7,762 nucleotides of DNA from Cyanobacteria bacterium UBA8803 (GTDB taxonomy: Bacteria > Cyanobacteriota > Cyanobacteriia > Cyanobacteriales > Coleofasciculaceae). The stretch is from positions 3,274 to 11,035 of the forward strand of contig DNXU01000352.1 in the NCBI GenBank assembly GCA_003505715.1, in the 5' to 3' direction. Made by a program: the position numbers and the translations under genes. Below, in pieces: positions 1 through 5,701 of the stretch. The notes under the pieces are model-generated. The model worked only from the letters and a program-made list of their open reading frames with translations, was not told where the DNA came from and made no database searches. Position 1 is the stretch's first letter. Every line of letters begins with the position of its first letter.

Positions 1-84
1 AACAAATAACAAACAACAAATAACAAACAACAAACAACAAACAACAAACAACAAACAACAAACAACAAACAACAAACAACAAAC
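1..84. repeat. Heptanucleotide tandem array (AACAAAC)n, STRR type
   Basis: Twelve consecutive 7-bp units run from the window edge to position 84. Ten are AACAAAC; the first and third are AACAAAT. The array then stops sharply at TTACTC. Short tandemly repeated heptamers are well known in filamentous cyanobacteria. The array ends 28 bp before the start codon at 113, so it lies in or just upstream of that gene's promoter region. It may continue beyond the window. A 7-nt period with no conserved flanking sequence rules out a CRISPR array. Confidence 0.95.
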
Positions 85-112
85 TTACTCTATTCCCTAG
101 ATATATCGAACA

Positions 113-760
113 ATGAGAAATAATAACAAGCATGGGCGCGATCGCGCCTCTCAAATGCAGTGGCTGCTAGGAGCTGTGGCAGCAGGAGTGATGGGTTCCT
201 TAACTACCCCGGTTCAAGCCCAGGAAGCCTTGGGGAACCAAGTTATTCAGTTTCCTGTGGATACTACTGTCGAATTTGAATTCCTACAGTCCCACGGTTC
301 TTACTTAGCAACTCTTGGTGTCAGAAACGAAACTACGGGTGAAGAGTCCGTATTGTTTAGGGAAGTGAAACCCTATGACGCTTTCGGAATGGGACAAACC
401 CAATCCTCCTCTCGTGGTCGGGATGACCTCGGATCGCGAACGGATTTTGTCGGAACGGTTGACGGAGGAACAGTCTCCAATCGGTTGAGCGAATTTACTT
501 TCAAAGCCAATAACCGATATGTTTTCTTCCTAGAATCGGTTAGTCCCACGGGTCAAACTCGTCGTGGTGTGTTATCGACCCAAAACTTTGCCAGATTCTT
601 CGGGAGTTTAGACAGTGGCAGGCAGGGTGACATTACAGGCAACCGTATTTCCTGGGAGGATGGAGGGCAAGTCGAAGTTGGCAACGATGGCGACTACGAC
701 GATTTCGTGATTGAGGCTGGAGGTTATTTAATCGATGTGAATTGTCCACCAATCCAGTAA
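113..760 (+). CDS. Secreted DUF4114-type protein
   Basis: A 215-residue exported protein of unknown function. Residues 1-36 look like a signal peptide: a positively charged N-terminus, a hydrophobic core around 17-30 (WLLGAVAAGVMG), and a likely cleavage after A36 in PVQA-QEA. The mature part is acidic and predicted mostly beta. Its last third (about 177-206) carries the DUF4114 signature: an ISWED segment followed by DGDYDDFVIEAGGY, whose acidic D/N positions suggest calcium or other metal binding (inference). The segments TTGEESVLF and FKANNRYVFFLES also match what I recall of cyanobacterial members. The protein is short and appears to be a single domain with no anchor, so periplasmic or extracellular location is likely. 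The ATG at 113 is chosen because it gives a complete signal peptide; no Shine-Dalgarno sequence is visible before it. The codons for RDRA contain a HIP1 site. The gene stands alone and converges on the signalling cluster. Confidence 0.8.
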   Translation: MRNNNKHGRDRASQMQWLLGAVAAGVMGSLTTPVQAQEALGNQVIQFPVDTTVEFEFLQSHGSYLATLGVRNETTGEESVLFREVKPYDAFGMGQTQSSSRGRDDLGSRTDFVGTVDGGTVSNRLSEFTFKANNRYVFFLESVSPTGQTRRGVLSTQNFARFFGSLDSGRQGDITGNRISWEDGGQVEVGNDGDYDDFVIEAGGYLIDVNCPPIQ

Positions 761-808
761 GTAATTGGAACCAGTGATATTTAGATCTTTTCTTTTTTGA
801 TATTGTTT

Positions 809-870
809 GTAGTAACCACTTCAGGGGGCGCTTGTCGCCCCCTGAAAGTAACCACTAAAGTGGTTACTAC
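809..870. repeat. Compound palindromic repeat between convergent genes
   Basis: Perfect 13-bp inverted ends, GTAGTAACCACTT (809-821) and AAGTGGTTACTAC (858-870), enclose two nested hairpins. The first is an 11-bp GC-rich stem (820-830 with 836-846, loop CTTGT). The second is a 10-bp stem (847-856 with 859-868, loop AA) that reuses the AGTAACCACT end motif. I recall the AGTAACCACT/AGTGGTTACT palindrome as a frequent small intergenic repeat in filamentous cyanobacteria, but could not check this here. It lies between the ends of two convergent genes and could help stop transcription from both sides. Neither stem is followed by a T-run, so it is not a classical intrinsic terminator. Its right part is coding on the minus strand. 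Confidence 0.8.
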
Positions 871-1099
871 GAACCTGCTCGATCGCAAGCTGTTTTTGGG
901 TATCGCGATCGCAGATCGCCTTAATTTGGGCTTGTTGTTCTGGTGCCAACTGCTCAAAAACTTGCTCTATTTCTTCATAGGTATAGTCAACAATTAAGGC
1001 GTGTATTTCACCTAGAGTCTGTATTGCTTGCAGGGCAGAGCTAAGTTTGGCGATTTGATTTTCTAGATTCAATGGCTCATCACCTTGGTACAGCTTCAA
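821..1099 (-). CDS. Small hypothetical protein, translationally coupled to the hybrid kinase
   Basis: A 92-residue protein that I do not recognise. It is predicted helical, with a glutamate/glutamine-rich segment at about 40-75 (YTYEEIEQVFEQLAPEQQ) that resembles small cyanobacterial helical proteins rather than a random frame. The start is taken as TTG at 1099-1097. It overlaps the TGA stop of the upstream kinase (TTGA, 4-nt overlap), which suggests translation by re-initiation; an in-frame stop lies only two codons before it and there is no internal ATG. Residues 78-92, including SNHFSGYFQGATSAP, and the stop codon are encoded by the palindromic repeat at 809-870. The native C-terminus has therefore probably been replaced or extended by the repeat. 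It may be an accessory protein of the kinase (inference from coupling only). An alternative is a decayed gene remnant. Confidence 0.55.
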   Translation of the reverse strand: MKLYQGDEPLNLENQIAKLSSALQAIQTLGEIHALIVDYTYEEIEQVFEQLAPEQQAQIKAICDRDTQKQLAIEQVRSNHFSGYFQGATSAP

Positions 1100-2382
1100 C
1101 TTAGCTTATTATAAACTATAGAATCTGGCCGATCTTGGGGCACAGGAATTGTAACTGTAAATGTTGTCCCTACCTCTACTTCACTCTCTACAGTCACCGT
1201 ACCCTTGTGTAGCTCAACACATTTTTTAACAATAGTTAGTCCAAGTCCAGTGCCAGAGATAGTGCCAACATTACTACTACGGTAGAAGGCATCAAATAAC
1301 TTTACTTGGTCTTTGGTGGGAATGCCAATCCCTTCATCTTGGATGCGGAAGCTTACAGCATCTTTGCTCAACAGTAGGTCAAACTGGATATTCCCGCCGT
1401 CAGGCGAGTACTTGATCGCATTAGAGAGCAAATTGGTAAGAAATTGCCGCAGCAGTTTTTCATCCATATATACCGAGCAGCAGCCAGCTTGGCTGTTAAA
1501 ATTAATATAGTGCTGGCTGTTTATGGTAAGTTGTAATTCTTCTACTAATTCCCGGCAAAAGACCACCAAATCTAAAGGGCTAGGTTTGAATTCCAGTTTC
1601 CCTACTTCAGCCTTATTGATCAGCAACACATCGCTGATAAGTTGAGTCATGTGGTGAACTGTATTTTGAATTCGCTGGAAATGGCGCTTCTTTTTATCGA
1701 TAGGCCATTTCTGACTGTAGTGTTCTAGTAATTCCGCTGACGATAGGATGGTAGTGAGTGGGGTGCGGTACTCGTGAGAAACCACCGAAATAATGTTAGA
1801 TTTGAGTTCGCTAAGTTCTTTTTCTTTAATTAACGCATTGCGGAGTTCCTCTTCTAAGTGCTGGCGCTGGGCAATTTCCCGTTGCAGGTACTGGTTTTTC
1901 TGTTTTAACTCTTCAACTTGTTCGGCAACTCGGTGTTCTAGTTCTTCATTAAGCCGTTGTAACTGCTCTTCGCTTTGACGCAGCTTTTTCTGTGTCTGAG
2001 CCCGTTCAATTGCATGGAAAATAGCACGAATTAGCAATTCAGTATCAATCTTGCCCTTGATTAGATAGTCTTGTGCCCCCTGCCGTAAGGCTTCCATGGC
2101 AGTGACTTTATCATTGAGACCTGTAAGTACCACAATTGGTAAATCCGGTACTGTTTCATGGGTTTGGGCAACCGTAGATAGCCCCTGTTTATCCGGTAGT
2201 GAGAGGTCGAGAAGAATTACATCAAAGGGAGCTGCGCTCAAAGTAGAAATTGCTTCTTGAAAGAGTTGAACGTGAACGAGCGACCATTGAGTTGTGTCAG
2301 CTGCGGCGAGAATTTCTTGCAGCAGGTCAGCATCAGCTATGTTATCCTCTACCAGCAGGATTTTGATAGGGGTACAGTACAT
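1096..2382 (-). CDS. Receiver-histidine kinase hybrid (REC-HisKA-HATPase)
   Basis: A 428-residue soluble signalling protein with no membrane segment and no DNA-binding domain. An N-terminal receiver domain (about 6-125) has the acidic pair E12-D13, phospho-acceptor D59 in VILLDLSLPD, T87 and K109. A long coiled-coil linker (about 128-195) follows. The dimerisation domain has H203 in VVSHEYRTPL. The ATPase domain has an N-box with N317 and N321 (LTNLLSNAIKYS), a G1 box DEGIGIP (349-355), an F-box LFDAFYRSS, and a G2 box GTGLGL (377-382). All catalytic residues are present, so it should be active. A receiver in front of a kinase implies that phosphorylation by an upstream kinase tunes autokinase activity, which fits the PAS kinase in the same cluster. 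The ATG lies only 5 nt after the response-regulator stop, so the two are co-transcribed; no clear ribosome site is visible, which suggests coupling. Its stop overlaps the next small gene. Confidence 0.93.
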   Translation of the reverse strand: MYCTPIKILLVEDNIADADLLQEILAAADTTQWSLVHVQLFQEAISTLSAAPFDVILLDLSLPDKQGLSTVAQTHETVPDLPIVVLTGLNDKVTAMEALRQGAQDYLIKGKIDTELLIRAIFHAIERAQTQKKLRQSEEQLQRLNEELEHRVAEQVEELKQKNQYLQREIAQRQHLEEELRNALIKEKELSELKSNIISVVSHEYRTPLTTILSSAELLEHYSQKWPIDKKKRHFQRIQNTVHHMTQLISDVLLINKAEVGKLEFKPSPLDLVVFCRELVEELQLTINSQHYINFNSQAGCCSVYMDEKLLRQFLTNLLSNAIKYSPDGGNIQFDLLLSKDAVSFRIQDEGIGIPTKDQVKLFDAFYRSSNVGTISGTGLGLTIVKKCVELHKGTVTVESEVEVGTTFTVTIPVPQDRPDSIVYNKLS

Positions 2383-2387
2383 ATTTG

Positions 2388-2834
2388 CTACTCTGAGGGC
2401 AGTTTGACAACGTCTAACCAGAATAATTGAATCAGTTTAATTACGAACATGAAACGCTCCAGGTTAATCGGTTTGCTAACATAGCAGTTACCGTTAAGGT
2501 CGTAGGTTTTTAGAATATCTCGCTCAGCTTCTGAGGTAGTAAGAACGATGGTAGGAATGCGTTTGAGCTGTGCGTCGGCCTTAATTTCTGCCAGTACTTC
2601 AAGACCATTTTTTTTAGGCAAGTTGAGGTCAAGCAAAATTAAATCTGGACGGTTAGCCCCACCATATTTGCCCTGGCGGTGGAGAAAAGCCATCGCTTCT
2701 ACCCCATCTTCAACCCAGTGCAACTTATTGATAATTCTGGCATTGCTAAGAGCTTCTTCAGTTAGATCTGCATCGCTGGGAGAGTCTTCTATCAACAGAA
2801 TCTCGATGGGTTTAATTATAGTATCGCTATTCAT
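2388..2834 (-). CDS. Single-domain CheY-like response regulator, Rcp1 family
   Basis: A 148-residue receiver domain with no output domain. The acidic pocket is E16-D17 (LLIEDSPSDADL), phospho-acceptor D69 in PDLILLDLNLPKKNG, the switch residue is T99/T100 (VLTTSEAERD), and the conserved lysine is K121 in SKPINLERF. The C-terminal extension ending in IQLFWLDVVKLP is typical of the Rcp1 group, partners of cyanobacterial phytochrome-like kinases, in which this end contributes to dimerisation (family knowledge). The upstream kinase in this cluster has the matching phytochrome-type histidine box, so it is the natural phosphodonor. The gene is separated from that kinase by 117 nt in which I see no terminator, and from the hybrid kinase downstream by 5 nt. 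The ATG at 2834 gives the normal family N-terminus, but CCCC precedes it and there is no Shine-Dalgarno match. Confidence 0.92.
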   Translation of the reverse strand: MNSDTIIKPIEILLIEDSPSDADLTEEALSNARIINKLHWVEDGVEAMAFLHRQGKYGGANRPDLILLDLNLPKKNGLEVLAEIKADAQLKRIPTIVLTTSEAERDILKTYDLNGNCYVSKPINLERFMFVIKLIQLFWLDVVKLPSE

Positions 2835-2951
2835 GGGGTTTTATAAACTTAAATTTTCTCCAGATCCCCGCCTCTACGTGTCTTTGCGTCTATCTCAACT
2901 ACTAGGTTTGAACCCAACTCGGTATCACTCCCTCACCCTATTTTCAATTAC

Positions 2952-4895
2952 CTATTTTTCACAGGCGATAGTAAAGTAAAAAGTTGTACCTGCTCCTACC
3001 TCAGACTCCAACCAAATGCGCCCTCTATGACGTTCAGCAATCTTTTTACAAACTGCCAGACCAATACCAGTGCCGGGATACTCCCTACGAGGATGCAGGC
3101 GCTGGAAAATTGTGAAGATGCGCTCAAAATGCTCTGGAGCAATACCAATGCCATTGTCGCGGACGGAAAACACCCATTCCTTGCCCATTTGCGCTGCTGA
3201 AATATGCACCTGTGGTGGCTCCTCACGATGAAACTTAATGGCATTGCTAAGGAGATTTTGAAACAACTGAATCAGTTGCGTATAATCTCCCATTACCATG
3301 GGCAAGGAGTCATAGGTAATTATTGCTTGCTTCTGTGCGATCGCAACGTTTAAATTATCCATTACCCGAGCCAGTACAACTTCCATCTTGGTCGGCTGCA
3401 ATGGTTTTCCTCGTGCCCCCACCCGCGAAAACTCCAACAAGTCGTTAATCAATTGCTGCATCCGAGTAGCGCCATCTACAATGTAATGGATATACTTATC
3501 GGCTTTGGCGTCGAGATTGCCCTGGTATTTCTGTGCCAAGAGTTGAGTGTAGCTGTTCACCGCTCGCAGTGGTTCTTGTAAGTCGTGGGAGGCAACATAG
3601 GCAAACTGTTCTAGTTCGGAATTTGATTGCCATAATTCCTCATTCAGCCGCTTCAGCTGCTGGGCATTTTGGGATAATGCTACCTCTGCTTGCTTGCGCT
3701 CGCTAACGTCTTGTATTTGCGATCGAATCGAGAGCAGATTGCCAAACTCATCAAAGAGGACGGAGTTGTACCATTCGCAATCTACCACTGAACCATCCTT
3801 CTTAAAATTGCGATTGTGGCTGATATTACGGGATTCCTTACCCTCAATCAACCGCGCCATAACCCGATTTACAGCCTCGATATCTTCCTCATAAACGAAT
3901 TGCCAGTCTTCCGGACGCTTGCCCATAACTTCCTGGGCCTTCCAGCCAAAGATTTTTTCTGCCTGTTGCGACCAATACTGTAGCCGGAACTCATTATCCC
4001 ATTCCACCACCGCCAGAGGAGAGTTCTCCACATGAAATCTCAGGCGTTGATGGGCTTCTTGCAACGCTTTTGTCTGTTGTTGCAGCATCACTTCTGAGAG
4101 TTTGCGATCGGTGATATCTATCCAAGACCCTACCATTTCTACAGGATTTCCAGAATCATCCCTGACTAGCTTAAGTTCGTCTTGTATCCACCGATATTGT
4201 CCGTTTTTATGTTGAAAGCGGTATTCATGAACGTGATGTCCACGCTCAAATAGTCTGGGTAGATTGGCAAAGACGCGAGGAGCGTCTTGAGGGTGAATGC
4301 GACTGGAAAAAAAATGCTCATCTGCTAAAAATTCCCAGGCTGAGTAACCCAGGACGGCAGCAGCATTCTCGCTGACAAAGGTAAAGCTGTAATTGATAGA
4401 AATCTTGCAGCTATAAAGTATGGCTGGGCTATGGGAGATTAAATAGTGCAGCCGTTCTAGCTTGATCGATTGTCCCTCAATCCCTGCCCCAACTTTTGGT
4501 TTCCAGTTGGTGCTGACTTCCCTGGCAACAGCATAGTTCCATCCCTCCTCACCGTGGCACCACCAACTCCAGGATAGCCACCGATAGCTGCCGTCTCGGT
4601 GGCGGTAGCGATTTTTAAAGTAGAAAGGTTCTGGCGAAACCTTTCTAGTCGCTAATACCCTAAGGGTGGCTTCTACATCCTCTGGATGCACCAATTCAAT
4701 CCAAAGGCACGATCGCAAGGCTTCGGGTGTCCAGTTCAACAAACTTTGCCAAGCAGGGTTGAGTTGCCCGAAAGTGCCGTCAGGCTCAATAATACAAAAG
4801 AGGTCTGGCGACTGGTTGAACAAGGTTTGCAGGTGAGTATCCACTCGAACTGGCAGTGAGGGAACTAGCTTGTGCTGCACGGGATAGCCCATCAT
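2952..4895 (-). CDS. Triple-PAS sensor histidine kinase, phytochrome-type HisKA
   Basis: A 647-residue cytoplasmic sensor kinase without membrane segments. Three PAS domains follow in order. PAS1 is about 20-130 (FNQSPDLFCIIEPDG, then RHRDGSYRWLSW). PAS2 is about 148-265 (HSPAILYSCKI, HKNGQYRWIQDE, ending WIDITDRK). PAS3 is about 284-402 (ENSPLAVVEWDNEFRL, ending IQDVSERKQAE). Each ends in the usual PAC-like motif. A short helix leads to the dimerisation domain with H437 in VASHDLQEPLRAV, the box found in phytochrome and related kinases. The ATPase domain has N547 and N551 (FQNLLSNAIKF), G1 RDNGIGIAP (579-587) and G2 GTGIGLAV (608-615). There is no GAF or PHY domain and so no bilin site; the ligand of the PAS domains cannot be read from the sequence. 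It is the first gene of the cluster and likely donates phosphate to the Rcp1-like regulator. The start is one of two adjacent ATG codons; neither has a clear Shine-Dalgarno site. Confidence 0.93.
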   Translation of the reverse strand: MMGYPVQHKLVPSLPVRVDTHLQTLFNQSPDLFCIIEPDGTFGQLNPAWQSLLNWTPEALRSCLWIELVHPEDVEATLRVLATRKVSPEPFYFKNRYRHRDGSYRWLSWSWWCHGEEGWNYAVAREVSTNWKPKVGAGIEGQSIKLERLHYLISHSPAILYSCKISINYSFTFVSENAAAVLGYSAWEFLADEHFFSSRIHPQDAPRVFANLPRLFERGHHVHEYRFQHKNGQYRWIQDELKLVRDDSGNPVEMVGSWIDITDRKLSEVMLQQQTKALQEAHQRLRFHVENSPLAVVEWDNEFRLQYWSQQAEKIFGWKAQEVMGKRPEDWQFVYEEDIEAVNRVMARLIEGKESRNISHNRNFKKDGSVVDCEWYNSVLFDEFGNLLSIRSQIQDVSERKQAEVALSQNAQQLKRLNEELWQSNSELEQFAYVASHDLQEPLRAVNSYTQLLAQKYQGNLDAKADKYIHYIVDGATRMQQLINDLLEFSRVGARGKPLQPTKMEVVLARVMDNLNVAIAQKQAIITYDSLPMVMGDYTQLIQLFQNLLSNAIKFHREEPPQVHISAAQMGKEWVFSVRDNGIGIAPEHFERIFTIFQRLHPRREYPGTGIGLAVCKKIAERHRGRIWLESEVGAGTTFYFTIACEK

Positions 4896-5199
4896 AATTA
4901 TGAGTTAAGGTGAATCCGTTCCCTTATTTTCACCACTCGTGCCGCCAAATGTTGACCGGGAAAGCACTCAATTGTCCAAAGGTTACGCTCCACCTTTCCG
5001 TGAAATTACTAGTAAGGAGAGGGAGGAGGGAGAGGGTATAGAAATTTTGAGTACCAGTTCCTGAATTGTCACACCTAATTTACCTGCAACCTACTGAGTT
5101 CAATAAGATTGACCCTGCCCTACAGAGTCACTTTAGTAAGTTGCATAGTTTTGTCTTTCAGACTAATTCAAGCTGCCTACGGTGGAAGTATCAATCATT
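4896..5199. other. Intergenic region without a recognised gene
   Basis: About 300 bp upstream of the PAS kinase. It must hold that operon's promoter, but I cannot place a convincing -35/-10 pair. Visible structures are a 6-bp hairpin AAAGGT/ACCTTT (4978-4983 with 4992-4997) and a 23-nt purine-only tract at 5014-5036, built from GAGAGGG and AGGAGGG units and possibly a decayed heptamer array. A 60-codon plus-strand frame from a TTG at 5066 shows no protein-like features. Confidence 0.5.
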
Positions 5200-5211
5200 G
5201 AGGCAAAACCA

Positions 5212-5283
5212 ATGGAAGCCGTTGTTATTTTTAGTCTTATTGGCATAATCGCTCTGCTTGAAGCTTTAACTCGATTGAATTGA
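5212..5283 (+). CDS. Candidate 23-residue single-span membrane peptide
   Basis: The frame from ATG 5212 to TGA 5281-5283 encodes 23 residues. It begins MEAVVIF, continues SLIGIIALLEAL and ends TRLN. Residues 3-19 form an almost uninterrupted hydrophobic segment that could span a membrane once, with a positive charge (R21) just after it. A GAGG motif at 5200-5203 lies 8 nt before the ATG, a usable Shine-Dalgarno site. Cyanobacteria make many such tiny single-span proteins in photosynthetic and NDH-1 complexes, but it matches none that I know by sequence. A GTG at 5182 would extend it in frame to 33 residues without a good ribosome site. It is short enough to arise by chance, so confidence is low. 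Confidence 0.3.
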   Translation: MEAVVIFSLIGIIALLEALTRLN

Positions 5284-5384
5284 TCCGAGCCGGATAATTG
5301 CTGATCATGTCAAACACACTCTGAGGCTAGAGCTATTAGACTGCATAAGTGAAATTAGCTCGGAGATATGAGCGATCACGGTAA

Positions 5385-5449
5385 AGAGGTTGGCAATAGA
5401 TATTAACCACAGACTATCACCTCTGTAATGGCTAACCTCAAGGAGGTTA
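5385..5449 (+). promoter_or_regulatory. Possible switching 5' leader of the 42-codon ORF
   Basis: Three mutually exclusive pairings can be drawn. AGAGGT (5385-5390) pairs with ACCTCT (5419-5424). TAACCTC (5433-5439) pairs with GAGGTTA (5443-5449) over a 3-nt loop AAG, and this 7-bp hairpin buries the ribosome-binding site. GAGGTT (5386-5391) is identical to the ribosome-site strand (5443-5448) and could instead pair with AACCTC (5434-5439), freeing the ribosome site. This is the layout of a translational switch, but each stem is only 6-7 bp and could be coincidental. It matches no riboswitch class that I recognise. Confidence 0.35.
5440..5448 (+). promoter_or_regulatory. Strong Shine-Dalgarno site for the 42-codon ORF
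   Basis: AAGGAGGTT is a near-complete match to the anti-Shine-Dalgarno sequence. The AGGAGG core (5441-5446) lies 6 nt before the ATG at 5453. It is the best ribosome site in the window and decides both the reality and the start of the short ORF. It forms one arm of the hairpin described for the leader. Confidence 0.75.
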
Positions 5450-5452
5450 AAT

Positions 5453-5581
5453 ATGTTGCACTGCAATGAAAAGGAACATAAGTTTGTCAAAATCGTCTAC
5501 GCTAAGGTCAAGTTGAATGGGAAAGAAGAACTTATTCCACTCAGACTTTATAGCGACGGCTTTCTCGAACCTAATCAGTAA
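5453..5581 (+). CDS. 42-residue conserved-looking small protein, function unknown
   Basis: The frame from ATG 5453 to TAA 5579-5581 encodes 42 residues. It starts MLHCNEKEHKFVKI, has a central VKLNGKEELIPLRLY and ends SDGFLEPNQ. I do not recognise it. It has no signal peptide or membrane segment. The lysine-rich first half and the alternating VKIVYAKVKL and ELIPLRLY segments suggest a small two- or three-stranded beta protein with an NGKEE turn. One cysteine (C4) and two histidines (H3, H9) sit near the N-terminus. Support for a real gene comes from the near-perfect Shine-Dalgarno sequence 6 nt upstream and the protein-like composition. It stands alone on the plus strand, between divergent and convergent minus-strand genes. 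A 61-codon minus-strand frame over its first part (5305-5490) has no such signals. Confidence 0.6.
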   Translation: MLHCNEKEHKFVKIVYAKVKLNGKEELIPLRLYSDGFLEPNQ

Positions 5582-5589
5582 AACAATTA

Positions 5590-5617
5590 GGGAATAGGGA
5601 ATGAGGAATAGGGCAAT
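5590..5617. repeat. Degenerate heptamer array (GGGAATA-like)
   Basis: Four imperfect 7-bp units, GGGAATA, GGGAATG, AGGAATA and GGGCAAT, start 9 bp after the stop of the 42-codon ORF. Its G-rich strand is the + strand, opposite to the TCATCCC array at 5681-5701, with which it could pair weakly. It looks like a decayed STRR-type array. I see nothing else in 5618-5680. Confidence 0.55.
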
Positions 5618-5680
5618 AGAATATTTGACAAATCATCTACTCTCCCTATAGCAGTTCTCATCTGGGTAAAATACATTAAT

Positions 5681-5701
5681 TCATCCCTCATCCCTCATCC
5701 C
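5681..5701. repeat. Three perfect TCATCCC heptamers
   Basis: Three exact tandem copies of TCATCCC lie at 5681-5687, 5688-5694 and 5695-5701. The third contains the stop codon (TGA on the minus strand) of the SLH-like gene, so the array touches that gene's 3' end. Confidence 0.8.

Noticed and set aside
1..84. CRISPR array
   Set aside because: Units are 7 bp with no spacers; it is a simple heptamer tandem repeat.
797..997. 66-codon plus-strand frame through the palindrome
   Set aside because: Antisense to the 92-residue gene, which has translational coupling to the kinase; its start lies beside the repeat with no ribosome site.
2835..2951. Terminator or separate promoter between the PAS kinase and the response regulator
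   Set aside because: Only a very short GGTT/AACC stem is visible, with no T-run and no clear promoter hexamers; the genes are treated as one cluster.
2548..2979. 143-codon plus-strand reading frame
   Set aside because: Antisense to the response regulator, whose receiver motifs are complete; the translation is serine- and leucine-rich with no recognisable motif.
2952..4895. Phytochrome photoreceptor
   Set aside because: The kinase core is phytochrome-like, but the sensory part is three PAS domains without GAF, PHY or a bilin-binding cysteine motif.
5066..5248. 60-codon plus-strand frame with a TTG start
   Set aside because: No ribosome site, no protein-like pattern, and it overlaps in another frame the better-supported hydrophobic micro-ORF.
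5284..5452. Known riboswitch class (preQ1, glutamine, cobalamin or c-di-GMP type)
   Set aside because: None of the conserved core sequences of these classes that I know is present; only generic alternative stems can be drawn.
5305..5490. 61-codon minus-strand frame
   Set aside because: Lacks a ribosome site and overlaps the 42-codon ORF and its strong Shine-Dalgarno sequence on the other strand.
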